DNA of 64,000 nt. Origin: Ureibacillus chungkukjangi. GTDB lineage: Bacteria > Bacillota > Bacilli > Bacillales_A > Planococcaceae. The notes below the pieces were generated by a model. The model searched no databases. It saw only the letters and a list, made by a program, of their open reading frames with translations, and was not told where the DNA came from. The translations under genes and the position numbers were made by a program. Of the stretch, positions 34,552 through 42,106 are shown in pieces. How positions within the stretch are numbered: the stretch's first letter is position 1; each line of letters opens with the position of its first letter. The DNA lies in NCBI RefSeq assembly GCF_003217295.1, contig NZ_QJTJ01000002.1, positions 124,001-188,000 of the forward strand. The letters are read 5' to 3'.

Positions 34552-35799
34552 ATGCCAAGAAAACTGATTAACGCTATTAAAGAGCAATCCCTCCCTTTGA
34601 ACGACCAAAGCTTGGACAACATCATTGAGACAATAGGAAATGCCCGTATTGTAATGATTGGTGAAGCATCCCATGGGACATCTGAGTTTTACACAACTCG
34701 AGCCGAGCTTTCTAAAAAGCTGATTGAGCAAAAAGGTTTCCATGTCATAGCAGTTGAAGGAGATTGGCCTTCAGTACAAACAGTGAACCAATATGTAAAA
34801 GGCTTTGGTGATGAAGGCGCCTCGGCTAAAGAAGTCCTTATAAAATCTTTTAATCGTTGGCCAACCTGGATGTGGGCAAATGAAGAGGTCGAAGAGTTTA
34901 CAGAATGGCTTAAGGAGAAAAATAAAGCATTAGAGAATAAGGTAGGCTTTTACGGAATTGACCTCTACAGCCTCTATGAATCTATTGATGAAGTACTGAA
35001 ATTTTTATCGAAAAATCCTGAGTACAAAGTTGATTTGGAGCACGCTAAAAAAGCCTTCACCTGCTTCGAGCCCTATAACAGAATGCCTGAGCACTATGCC
35101 CTTTCCACCGCGCATTTTACAGGTGAATGTATTAGCGAGGTTTCCAGTTTACTTAAATCCTTACGAAACAATGAAGAAAAGTATTCCGAAGAGCACGAAG
35201 AGGATTTAAATGTAATCATGAATGCGCTTGTAGCCAAAAATGCAGAAGCCTATTATCGTGCAATGATGCAGGATGCAAAATCGTGGAATACTCGTGATTC
35301 TCACATGGTCGAGGCGATTAATGAACTAATTAAGTATCATGGTGAAGACGCCAAGATTATCATTTGGGAGCATAACACCCACATTGGGGATGCTTCTGAA
35401 ACAGATATGAAGGACGATGGCTTAATCAATGTTGGCCAACTTATGAGAGAGCAATATGGCAAGGACAACACATTTGCCATTGGATTCGGAACTTATCAAG
35501 GAAAAGTTATTGCTGCTGACAGCTGGGGCGATCCTTTAGAAGCTATTGATGTACCGCCTTCGAAACTCAGTACGTGGGAAGGACAGCTCCATGCAGCTGG
35601 TGCAGAAGATAAGGTACTGCTTTTTAATGATGAAAATCGCGACATCTTCAACGATTGGATTGGTCACCGTGCAATTGGCGTCGTTTATAACCCTGAATTT
35701 GAAGCCTATGGAAATTATGTCCCTTCCCGGGTAGGTAGCCGTTACGATGCTTTCATTTATATTGAAGAATCAAATGCGTTAAAACCATTGAAGGAGTGA
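34552..35799 (+). CDS. Erythromycin esterase-family protein
   Basis: The ATG has an AAAGGAG site. The 415-residue protein carries the family signatures: IVMIGEASHGTSEFYTTRAEL (active-site Glu and His), VIAVEGDWPS, FNRWPTWMWANEEVEEF, GFYGIDLYSLYESI and IIIWEHNTHIGDA. Members include macrolide esterases EreA/EreB and the succinoglycan-type EreB homologues, but most Bacillus members have unknown substrates. Proximity (8 kb) to an ABC-F gene with a macrolide-type leader is suggestive only. A terminator follows. Confidence 0.88.
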   Translation: MPRKLINAIKEQSLPLNDQSLDNIIETIGNARIVMIGEASHGTSEFYTTRAELSKKLIEQKGFHVIAVEGDWPSVQTVNQYVKGFGDEGASAKEVLIKSFNRWPTWMWANEEVEEFTEWLKEKNKALENKVGFYGIDLYSLYESIDEVLKFLSKNPEYKVDLEHAKKAFTCFEPYNRMPEHYALSTAHFTGECISEVSSLLKSLRNNEEKYSEEHEEDLNVIMNALVAKNAEAYYRAMMQDAKSWNTRDSHMVEAINELIKYHGEDAKIIIWEHNTHIGDASETDMKDDGLINVGQLMREQYGKDNTFAIGFGTYQGKVIAADSWGDPLEAIDVPPSKLSTWEGQLHAAGAEDKVLLFNDENRDIFNDWIGHRAIGVVYNPEFEAYGNYVPSRVGSRYDAFIYIEESNALKPLKE

Positions 35800-35827
35800 G
35801 CCGTGCGATTTTTCGTACGGTTTGTTT
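35800..35827 (+). terminator. Intrinsic terminator of the esterase gene
   Basis: CCGTGCG pairs with CGTACGG around an ATTTTT loop, followed by TTTGTTT. Confidence 0.7.
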
Positions 35828-35840
35828 ATTGGCATTTTTT

Positions 35841-36158
35841 TCACTCTTTCAATTTTGCTTCAGTTTTAGTTAGAAATTTTTCCAACGCTTCACCACTATC
35901 AATATCCATACGTTCAGCCAAAACTATCAACCACCACATGCATTCACCGATTTTATGCTCAAGATTAGTTTCACTGCCGCCACTAATTGGCCAACGCTTT
36001 TGTTGTGACATTGTAAGACGACCTACTAATCCAGCATCTGTTAAGAATGCCAAAGCATCCTCTTCTACTGTCCATTCACTTTCATGATACTGTCTTTCTA
36101 AACGATGGTAGGCTTTTCTTAATTGTATGGAGCGTTCAGCTATGTCGCTAAAATTCAT
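35841..36158 (-). CDS. MazG-like NTP pyrophosphohydrolase-fold protein
   Basis: The ATG has a GTGAGG site. The 105-residue all-helical product has the short MazG-type layout: a first helix pair (AERSIQLRKAYHRLERQYHESEWTVEEDALAFLTDAGLVGRLTMSQQ) and the second helix EHKIGECMWWLIVLAERMDIDSGEALEKFL. This resembles the ExxE...ExxD metal-binding arrangement, though the exact ligands are not fully conserved. If active it would hydrolyse a nucleoside triphosphate to the monophosphate and pyrophosphate. It is a single gene. Confidence 0.62.
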   Translation of the reverse strand: MNFSDIAERSIQLRKAYHRLERQYHESEWTVEEDALAFLTDAGLVGRLTMSQQKRWPISGGSETNLEHKIGECMWWLIVLAERMDIDSGEALEKFLTKTEAKLKE

Positions 36159-36398
36159 ATTAATTTTACCTCACTTGTATTAAAATTTTTTCTTCTTCTC
36201 TCGACAAACAAGGAACGTATGTTCTCATTTCAATTATAACCTTTATTAAACTAAAGTACAAGGAATATATTACCTTAAAGCTACTACCTTTACTGTACAC
36301 CCACTAAGGAGAAAAAAATCCGTGCATATATTAGATTTCCCCTATCTTGATGAAGGATTATGGATATATTATAGAAAATAACCATATGGAGGTACGAA

Positions 36399-36662
36399 AT
36401 GGAATTTTTAATCTATATCTCATTATTTATTTCAGCCGTTTCATTTATGCTGGGAATCGCCAAATTATCATGGTGCTACCTGCTTGTTAGCACCATTACA
36501 TGCATCCCATTGTCTTACTATTTTCTCGGAACAAACAATGCTTGGAAATATGTAGGCTTTATTCCGTGGTTCGTACTATTTTTATTAGCCGTAGCATTTG
36601 CGATTATTAAAAGGAAAAACGTTGATGTGAAAAATTTAGGTGAGTTTCTCAGACGTATTTGA
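36399..36662 (+). CDS. Small three-segment membrane protein, unknown
   Basis: The ATG has a GGAGG site. The 87-residue product is nearly all hydrophobic (three helices at about 2-20, 24-42 and 50-70) with a basic cytoplasmic tail (KRKNVDVKNLGEFLRRI). No known motif. Confidence 0.62.
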   Translation: MEFLIYISLFISAVSFMLGIAKLSWCYLLVSTITCIPLSYYFLGTNNAWKYVGFIPWFVLFLLAVAFAIIKRKNVDVKNLGEFLRRI

Positions 36663-36687
36663 AGAGATGAACTTTGTTCTGTCCCCC

Positions 36688-37083
36688 CTATTCGTCAATT
36701 GAATCTGAGAACTCTAGAAAATAGCTGCGTATTTCTTCTGGCAGCTCTTCAACAGCAAGAACCTTAAGTTTTGATTTTCCAGGACTTGTCAAAATGAGAT
36801 AGGTTCTGTCTTCAAACTCAAACAGCGTAAATTGGTTCACACTTTTAGCTACTGTTTCAGGCTTACTTATGTAATCGAAATCCTCTTTTTTAAAATTCCT
36901 CTCATATCCCGTTAAACTTAGCTTTTGAGCCTCTTCAAAATCCTTTGCAAAGGAAATAGACTGGTATAGCTCAAGTGAATTCTTGGGTTTGAAGAAGAGT
37001 ATGAAATAGCTTGATGCAGCTATTGCTACGATTGCGATTATACAAAATGAGAGAATTTCTTTTAAGGTTAATTTCTTTTTCAC
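36688..37083 (-). CDS. Membrane-anchored protein, unknown
   Basis: It starts at a GTG with GGAGAGAG just upstream. The 131-residue product has a single N-terminal membrane anchor (about 9-30, FCIIAIVAIAASSYFILFF) and an extracytoplasmic domain (about 35-131) with FDYISKPETVAKSVNQFTLFEFEDRTYLILTSPG. No recognised motif. It is 26 bases after the GNAT gene on the same strand and may be co-transcribed with it. Confidence 0.6.
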   Translation of the reverse strand: MKKKLTLKEILSFCIIAIVAIAASSYFILFFKPKNSLELYQSISFAKDFEEAQKLSLTGYERNFKKEDFDYISKPETVAKSVNQFTLFEFEDRTYLILTSPGKSKLKVLAVEELPEEIRSYFLEFSDSIDE

Positions 37084-37109
37084 ATACTCTCTCCGTTCCT
37101 AAATAAATT

Positions 37110-37586
37110 TTAATTAGTAGATTTTTCCATCAAAATGAAGGACACCGGATGGCCAAAGAAGCCCCCTTGGTTTTCTTTGATTCTCTTAAACCCTTCTTTT
37201 TCATAAAACGAAATATTAGGATTACCTTCATATACTGTTAAGGCGACAGTTGTAGCGTTCGGAAAATTGGAAATTGCCGATTGTAATAGTTTCTTCCCTA
37301 TCCCTCTTCCTTGGTAATTCGGGTGAATATATAGAGATTCTACAAATAGCTTGTTATCGGATTTCACATATAGAAAAGCATAACCCATCACCACTCCATT
37401 TTCTTCTGCTACCAAATTTAAAGAGGATTTAAAGCGACTAGCCATCTCTTTACTAGAGTAAGCCTCTGCTAAAACTTTATCCTGAATTTCTTCAGGAATA
37501 AAGCTACTATAAGTCGCCCTCCAAGCATCTCTCGCAATCAACCTAACCGTTTCAATATCCACAGACTTCATATCTCTAATTATCAT
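37110..37586 (-). CDS. GNAT family N-acetyltransferase
   Basis: The ATG has a GGAGGG site. The 158-residue GNAT domain shows motif A FVESLYIHPNYQGRGIGKKLLQSAI (QGRGIG), motif B ATTVALTVYEGNPNISFYEKEGFKRI and a terminal strand GGFFGHPVSFILMEK. The N-terminal IVRLIARDAWRATYSSFIPEE helix is typical of the RimI-like stand-alone group. The acceptor is unknown. Confidence 0.88.
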   Translation of the reverse strand: MIIRDMKSVDIETVRLIARDAWRATYSSFIPEEIQDKVLAEAYSSKEMASRFKSSLNLVAEENGVVMGYAFLYVKSDNKLFVESLYIHPNYQGRGIGKKLLQSAISNFPNATTVALTVYEGNPNISFYEKEGFKRIKENQGGFFGHPVSFILMEKSTN

Positions 37587-37684
37587 AAAATGCCCTCCAG
37601 TGTACGATGTTTTATAGTGCCGATTATTTCAAATTATGAAATCTCATAGTGTTTTTATAATCATTACTGACTCTCATGTAGGTA

Positions 37685-37885
37685 TGAAAACTAATAAGAA
37701 GAGAAATTTCCGTTAATGTTAAAATTGAGCATTTTAACGGCAAAATAAGCGAAAATATTCCGGTTAACTCCTCTAAATTCGGCAAAATCCAAAGAATTAA
37801 CCACAATAAGCGAAAAAACTTCCTTTATTTTCAATAAAATCTGGGTATTTTTCAATATAAGCGAAATTTTTCCCTTTATCTTCTT
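37685..37885. repeat. AAGCGG-type hairpin repeat, locus 3 (diverged)
   Basis: Units ATAAGCGAAAATATTCCGGTTA, ATAAGCGAAAAAACTTCCTTTATT and ATAAGCGAAATTTTTCCCTTTAT start near 37744, 37805 and 37856 (spacing about 61 and 51). The motif is that of loci 1 and 2 with a lost G. Together with its flanks it fills most of the 380-base gap, and short frames across it are repeat by-products. Confidence 0.65.
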
Positions 37886-37972
37886 CACATAAAGCAAATG
37901 AGCTTCGCCTTCATATACTAGCTTGAAGTTTGTTGTTCCAGTTAACTAACTTTCCCTTTACTCTACTAACAT

Positions 37973-38156
37973 CTATATTTTTTTAACCTTTAAAAGTACT
38001 TGTTCAATCCAGCATTCCACTTTTGACTTTCGTTGCTCGTAGCTTAGTTGATAATCTAGAGTTAAATACTGTAGTTCGGATGGTAAGCGATGTATATGTG
38101 GACGGATATACTGGTTTGCTTCTGCTTCCTCATCTAGAAAAAGATCATTTTTTCAT
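37973..38156 (-). pseudogene. Small ORF broken at a poly-A run
   Basis: A frame ending at 37973 reads NDLFLDEEAEANQYIRPHIH then RLPSELQYLTLDYQLSYEQRKSKVECWIEQVLLKVKKI. Its natural start is an ATG at 38156 (MKK or MK before NDLF), but the six-A run there puts the ATG out of frame. The charged helical sequence looks like real protein, about 58 residues. One inserted or two missing A would repair it. No family recognised; the ribosome site is weak. Confidence 0.4.
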
Positions 38157-38210
38157 TGTTTAAAGTTATTAGGGTACGTACAGAGTATTCAACTTTATCA
38201 ATGACCACCT

Positions 38211-38576
38211 CTAAATGACCCCTTGCGTTAAGTGACAACGGCTAAAAATGCCTTTATTTAAATTGAAAAGAGAGGACTCAAAAGTACTTAATTGCTCCTC
38301 GTTAATTATGTAATGATGAAAATAGATGTCTTCGCTTTTTCGATTCATTTCCATATTCATATCGTAAACATCCATTTGGAACAAAATATTTCCTTCTTCA
38401 TTCTTATTTTCAGGGATATCGCCCCACTCTACCTCAAATTTACTTAATCTATCTTTTACTAAATAATGAATATTAGAATAATCAAGATTACAGCCGTAAA
38501 TGGCAAGTAAGATTCCTTTCAAGGCTACGCTACCCTCCAAAGTGAAAGTGTTCATTGTATGAAGTATTTTCGACAA
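38211..38576 (-). CDS. Hypothetical protein
   Basis: The frame runs 121 codons from a TTG at 38576, or 114 from an ATG at 38555; neither has a good ribosome site, so the start is uncertain. The product is cytosolic, with FEVEWGDIPENKNEEGNILFQMDVYDMNMEMNRKSEDIYFHHYI in the centre and a Cys near the end. It lies directly after the terminator of the upstream gene. No family recognised. Confidence 0.5.
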   Translation of the reverse strand: MSKILHTMNTFTLEGSVALKGILLAIYGCNLDYSNIHYLVKDRLSKFEVEWGDIPENKNEEGNILFQMDVYDMNMEMNRKSEDIYFHHYIINEEQLSTFESSLFNLNKGIFSRCHLTQGVI

Positions 38577-38580
38577 AAAG

Positions 38581-38612
38581 AGCGATAATCCTTTTTCTGG
38601 GATTATCGCTTA
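38581..38612 (-). terminator. Intrinsic terminator after the secreted protein gene
   Basis: AGCGATAATCC (38581-38591) pairs with GGGATTATCGCT (38599-38610). On the minus strand it is followed by CTTTTTG. Confidence 0.82.
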
Positions 38613-39374
38613 GTCATAGTTCATGGAGTTAGCAATTTTAAGGTAATCTCCAGCCTCGAAGGTTTGTTCCTCTTCCTCGCCACCTTCTAAATGAATGGAG
38701 TAAATCAGGTTATTATCCTGCAATAAAAATTGTTCTGAACCTGGTTTGTAAAGAGCTTTTAAGCCATTACTTAATGTGTAAATTTGATCGTTCGCAGCTT
38801 GAAAATCTTCTAACGCTGTAGCGTTTTGCTCTACCGCTATTTGTAGTGAAGCCTCGGTTTCTGTATTTCTATAATTTAATTCAAGACGTCCATTATCTAT
38901 ATTCCCATCAACCTGCTGTACCACAAAATGATGTTCTGTGACGGTAAGAATGTTGGTTTTACTCTGACTTTCAAATTCATTAACAAGATTCACCTCGTTT
39001 ATGAATGGATTTGAACCATCGTAAACCACACGAATGTCCGTGATTTTCTCATCTTCTACTGTTAGCTCCCAAATAAAAGCAATTCGTCCACTTCTTCTGG
39101 AAATTCTTTCGTCCTCGAAATAACTGATGACCACACTTACATCTTCATCTGGCGAGGGATAGCCAGTTACTCTGTTAATCGGTGTGTTCTCCCTGACTTC
39201 TGGAATCGTTACGTTTTCAGCAAGATAGGTTCTTGCTTGTTCTTGATTATTCTCTATAAAATAATCAATGACAAATTCACTTGCATTTGTTACAACGGTT
39301 GATACTGCCTTAGCCGGCTGAAAGTGTATGATAACAAGGGTTAAAGCCAAAAATACAGTCACTATTTTCTTCAT
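38610..39374 (-). CDS. Secreted protein of unknown function
   Basis: The ATG has a GGTGATG site. The 254-residue product has an N-terminal signal peptide (MKKIVTVFLALTLVIIHFQPAKA, cleavage likely after AKA at about 23) and no other membrane segment. The mature part begins with a helical ASEFVIDYFIENNQEQARTYLAENVTIPEV stretch, like the NTF2-like or DUF4878-type domains, and then two beta-rich segments. No catalytic motif is visible. It is upstream of the forespore-type cassette array but on the opposite strand. Confidence 0.65.
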   Translation of the reverse strand: MKKIVTVFLALTLVIIHFQPAKAVSTVVTNASEFVIDYFIENNQEQARTYLAENVTIPEVRENTPINRVTGYPSPDEDVSVVISYFEDERISRRSGRIAFIWELTVEDEKITDIRVVYDGSNPFINEVNLVNEFESQSKTNILTVTEHHFVVQQVDGNIDNGRLELNYRNTETEASLQIAVEQNATALEDFQAANDQIYTLSNGLKALYKPGSEQFLLQDNNLIYSIHLEGGEEEEQTFEAGDYLKIANSMNYD

Positions 39375-39455
39375 TTTTCATCACCAATATTAGATTGTCC
39401 TTGATATGTTATTTTATCCTTTGATGAATATCGGAAAGTATATTTTATAAATCGA

Positions 39456-39668
39456 GTATAAGTACTGACAATCCATCCATACTATTAGAGATTTCACTTC
39501 TAATCCAGTGACTTAGGAGGGTTAACCCGATGAGTGCGATTGATCGTTTTCTCTAGGAAGAACCATCTAACTGAATAGCTAAGCAGTAAAATGCGAAAGC
39601 GAGGCAGCGTGTCGTGGATACAATAATGTAGTGCAATCAGACCCGGAATTTATTCCAGGTTTTTCTTT
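39456..39668 (+). ncRNA. Forespore-type cassette 1
   Basis: GTATA (39456-39460), 17-base spacer and CATACTA (39478-39484) match the sigma F/G consensus. Transcription should begin near 39491. The transcript contains an SD-microORF (39530-39556) and ends at the ACCCGGAA/TTCCAGGT stem (39641-39660) followed by TTTTC and more T. Its left flank differs from the other copies, yet promoter spacing is unchanged, which argues the promoter is under selection. Possibly related to the forespore RNA CsfG; I cannot confirm that. Confidence 0.72.
39530..39556 (+). CDS. Micro-ORF MSAIDRFL, cassette 1
   Basis: ATG is eight bases after GGAGGG; eight codons then TAG. It differs from the other copies at codon 4 (Ile for Asn). 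Confidence 0.5.
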   Translation: MSAIDRFL

Positions 39669-39683
39669 TTTTCAAAATTTCAT

Positions 39684-39845
39684 GTATGAGATTTAAAAAA
39701 CCATCCATACTATTAGAGATTTCACTTTAACTCCAATGAATTGGGAGGGTTAACCCGATGAGTGCGAATGATCGTTTTCTCTAAGGCAATCTAACTAAAT
39801 CGTGGAACATGTGTAATCAGACCCGGAATTTTTTCCGGGTTTTTA
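39684..39845 (+). ncRNA. Forespore-type cassette 2
   Basis: GTATG (39684-39688), 17 bases, CATACTA (39706-39712). MicroORF at 39758-39784. Terminator stem ACCCGGAA/TTCCGGGT (39821-39840) with a following T tract. TTAGAGA near the 5' end can pair with TCTCTAA at the ORF end. Confidence 0.72.
39758..39784 (+). CDS. Micro-ORF MSANDRFL, cassette 2
   Basis: ATG is eight bases after GGAGGG; eight codons then TAA. Confidence 0.5.
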   Translation: MSANDRFL

Positions 39846-39861
39846 TTTTTTCAAATTTCAT

Positions 39862-40023
39862 GTATGAGATTTAAAAAACCATCCATACTATTAGAGATTT
39901 CACTTTAACTCCAATGAATTGGGAGGGTTAACCCGATGAGTGCGAATGATCGTTTTCTCTAAGGCAATCTAACTAAATCGTGGAACATGTGTAATCAGAC
40001 CCGGAATTTTTTCCGGGTTTTTA
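39862..40023 (+). ncRNA. Forespore-type cassette 3
   Basis: GTATG (39862-39866), 17 bases, CATACTA (39884-39890). MicroORF at 39936-39962. Terminator stem 39999-40018. The body is identical to cassette 2 as far as I can see, so the duplication is recent. Confidence 0.72.
39936..39962 (+). CDS. Micro-ORF MSANDRFL, cassette 3
   Basis: Same SD, spacing and codons as cassette 2, stop TAA. Confidence 0.5.
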   Translation: MSANDRFL

Positions 40024-40039
40024 TTTTTTCAAATTTCAT

Positions 40040-40202
40040 GTATGAGATTTAAAAAACCATCCATACTATTAGAGATTTCACTTCTAATCCAATGATCTGG
40101 GAGGGTTAACCCGATGAGTGCGAATGATCGTTTTCTCTAAGGCAATCTAACTAAATCGTGGAATACGTGTAATCAGACCCGGAATTTTTTCCGGGTTTTT
40201 AT
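40040..40202 (+). ncRNA. Forespore-type cassette 4
   Basis: GTATG (40040-40044), 17 bases, CATACTA (40062-40068). MicroORF at 40114-40140. Terminator stem 40177-40196. It differs from 2 and 3 in the 5' region (CTTCTAATCCAATGATCTG) and has ATACG instead of ACATG before the terminator. Confidence 0.72.
40114..40140 (+). CDS. Micro-ORF MSANDRFL, cassette 4
   Basis: Same SD and codons, stop TAA. Confidence 0.5.
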   Translation: MSANDRFL

Positions 40203-40218
40203 TTTTTTCAAATTTCAT

Positions 40219-40454
40219 GTATGAGATTTAAAAAACCATCCATACTATTAGAGATTTCACTTTTAATCCAATGATCTGGGAGGGTTAACCCGATGAGTGC
40301 GAATGATCGTTTTCTCTAGGTAAAACCATCTAACTGAATATGCTTGAGCGATATTATCTTAGGTCAAACTTAAGGTTAAAAAGCGAAAGCGAGGCAGTGT
40401 GTCGTGGATACAAATATGTAGTGTAAATCAGACCCGGAATTTATTCCGGGTTTT
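40219..40454 (+). ncRNA. Forespore-type cassette 5 (long form)
   Basis: GTATG (40219-40223), 17 bases, CATACTA (40241-40247). MicroORF at 40293-40319. It carries the long 3' segment found in cassette 1 (GCGAAAGCGAGGCAG, GTGTCGTGGATACAA). Terminator ACCCGGAAT/ATTCCGGGT at 40432-40451, followed by TTTAATTTT. Confidence 0.72.
40293..40319 (+). CDS. Micro-ORF MSANDRFL, cassette 5
   Basis: Same SD and codons as copies 2-4 but ends in TAG like copy 1. Confidence 0.5.
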   Translation: MSANDRFL

Positions 40455-40469
40455 AATTTTGCTTAAATA

Positions 40470-40694
40470 TCAATAGGCGGATCTTGTAAAATAAGTCACC
40501 ACCACCATTAAATAAAAGAAAAAGTTCCCCCAAATTAAACAGACCAAAAACCTATAATCTACAAAAAAGACGTTTATTAATACTGTGAAAAAAATAGCTA
40601 AGGCGATTGCGTAAAATAGTTTCCCATGTTTGCAAAATAAACTTTGTATGACTGCAAAAACAATCGTTAAAAGAATTGGAAAGTAAAAACTCAT
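40470..40694 (-). CDS. Small membrane protein, unknown
   Basis: The start MSFYFPILLTIVFAV at 40694 follows AGAGGTGAG; the longer frame to 40733 overlaps the phosphoesterase gene. The 74-residue product has three short hydrophobic helices and little else. It lies 16 bases after the phosphoesterase stop and is likely co-transcribed with it. No family recognised. Confidence 0.6.
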   Translation of the reverse strand: MSFYFPILLTIVFAVIQSLFCKHGKLFYAIALAIFFTVLINVFFVDYRFLVCLIWGNFFFYLMVVVTYFTRSAY

Positions 40695-40710
40695 CGGCTC
40701 ACCTCTGCTT

Positions 40711-41442
40711 CTATCGAAAATGCTGATTTCCATGAAAAACCTTTAAAATAAAATCCTTAGCAGGTACATTTAACTGCTCGTAGGCAAGTAAAAATTCTTT
40801 ATTGTCATATGGCACCTCTATAAATGAAACATCAATTTGCCCTGAATTCCCCACCTTCAATGTTGCATAGGGAGCTAATGGAGAATGATTACAGCCTAAA
40901 GAACCCGGATTGATATAAAGTCTCTTCTTCGATTTAAAATGATGCACGATGTGATGGTGACCAAAACATACGACATCTATATTTGAATCTCCATAAAGAG
41001 TATCTAATTCTAAAGCAGTAGGTCGTTCATCAATCGGTAGAAATTTCTCTTCAACGTTCAAATGATAATGTACAAAGAGAAAGTTTTTACCGTTTATGGT
41101 TTCGTATCTTGTCATCGGAATACTGGCTAAGGCTGGTAGAAATTCCCGCTCAATTCTCGAAGCAATCCAATCGTGATGCTCGATTTTGTTCTGAAAACCT
41201 GTGGACTTATGCCCCGCAAGAATATTTAATATATCCTCATCATGATTTCCCTTTACAAAAGAAATGTCTTTTCTCGAAAACAGCATCTCAAGCACTTCGT
41301 TTGTTTCATGGCCAATCGCTATTAAATCCCCAAGGCAATAAATATGTTTTATGTCAGTATCCTGATCAATATGATCTAAAACAGCCTTAAGAGCTGAACT
41401 ATTCCCATGAATATCTGTAATAATTGCAATTTTGTCCCGCAT
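40711..41442 (-). CDS. Metallophosphoesterase (YfcE/ApaH-like)
   Basis: I place the start at 41442 (MRDKIAIITDIHGNSSALKAVLDHI) because the 50 codons upstream overlap the GNAT gene and are not family-like. A weak GGATGTGA site precedes it. The dinuclear metal motifs are present in order: DIHGN, GDLIAIG, GNHDED, the His in LFVHYH and GHHHIVHH, closing with INPGSLG. At 243 residues it belongs to the small calcineurin-like phosphodiesterases that include bis-nucleoside tetraphosphatases and protein phosphatases. The substrate is unknown. Confidence 0.85.
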   Translation of the reverse strand: MRDKIAIITDIHGNSSALKAVLDHIDQDTDIKHIYCLGDLIAIGHETNEVLEMLFSRKDISFVKGNHDEDILNILAGHKSTGFQNKIEHHDWIASRIEREFLPALASIPMTRYETINGKNFLFVHYHLNVEEKFLPIDERPTALELDTLYGDSNIDVVCFGHHHIVHHFKSKKRLYINPGSLGCNHSPLAPYATLKVGNSGQIDVSFIEVPYDNKEFLLAYEQLNVPAKDFILKVFHGNQHFR

Positions 41443-41491
41443 TGTTTTCACATCCAAATTGCTTATTAAAAGAAATGATTTTTGAAGCTTT

Positions 41492-41953
41492 TTAACTCGG
41501 ATAAAACTCCATCGCTTCCTTAGAATGAACGTACCCATTCTTTTGGTAATATGTGATTGCCTCATCACTCGGCCAGACGATGACAAACTCATAGCTATTT
41601 TCTTTAATCCAATCGTTTATGGAGCTAAGTAATTTACTTCCAACGCCCATATTTCTATATTCCGGTATTGTATAGACATTCGTCATATATGCAAATGGTT
41701 GAGTAACTCTACCGGGGCGAGGCACCTTTTGTATTAATTCTATGTATATATGGGAGACAATTTTCTCTGCTTCTTCTACAACCCAAACAAACCATTGACC
41801 ACTAGTTAAAGCCTTTTCAAAAAATGATTTACATTCTCTTTCAAAATGAACAAAGGACGCATTTTTTTTACTTTCATCGTGTTCAATCGTAAAATCCCAG
41901 CGCATTCTAATTAATTGATCGACGTCTTTTGCTTCAGCTAACCTAATAATCAA
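41492..41953 (-). CDS. GNAT family N-acetyltransferase
   Basis: It starts at a TTG with GGAGG eight bases upstream. The 153-residue domain has RMRWDFTIEHDESKK at the N-terminus, motif A YMTNVYTIPEYRNMGVGSKLLSSINDWI (RNMGVG) and motif B FVIVWPSDEAITYYQKNGYVHSKEAMEFY. The WPSDEAITYYQKNGY pattern is common in stand-alone Bacillus GNATs, acceptor unknown. Confidence 0.87.
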   Translation of the reverse strand: MIIRLAEAKDVDQLIRMRWDFTIEHDESKKNASFVHFERECKSFFEKALTSGQWFVWVVEEAEKIVSHIYIELIQKVPRPGRVTQPFAYMTNVYTIPEYRNMGVGSKLLSSINDWIKENSYEFVIVWPSDEAITYYQKNGYVHSKEAMEFYPS

Positions 41954-42010
41954 AGTTAATTCCTCCCTGGTTTAGAATCTTAAAAGCCTATATTATTATA
42001 AGTTCAACAA

Positions 42011-42046
42011 AAAAAGGGCAAATCCTTGTTGGAAATGCCCTTTTAT
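42011..42046 (-). terminator. Intrinsic terminator of the ABC-F gene
   Basis: AAAAGGGCA (42012-42020) pairs with TGCCCTTTT (42036-42044). On the minus strand it is followed by a T tract. Confidence 0.82.
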
Positions 42047-42106
42047 ATACAATAAATCCCAATATTTCGTTCAATAGTTAACTATTTGTAAAAAGCTATG
42101 CTGCTA

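Larger units (their letters stand above)
39456..40454 (+). repeat. Five tandem promoter-microORF-terminator cassettes
   Basis: A one-kilobase gene-free stretch is built of five head-to-tail cassettes starting at 39456, 39684, 39862, 40040 and 40219. Cassettes 2-4 repeat every 178-179 bases and are nearly identical. Cassettes 1 and 5 are longer, with a shared extra segment containing GCGAAAGCGAGGCAG and GTGTCGTGGATACAA before the terminator. All have the same order of elements: GTATR, 17 bases, CATACTA, conserved 5' region, GGGAGGGTTAACCCGATG, microORF and terminator. Confidence 0.92.

Noticed and set aside
34552-35799. Claim that the erythromycin esterase-family gene is a macrolide resistance gene
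   Set aside because: Most members of the family in Bacillus have no shown macrolide activity, and the gene is 8 kb from the macrolide-type leader with its own promoter region.
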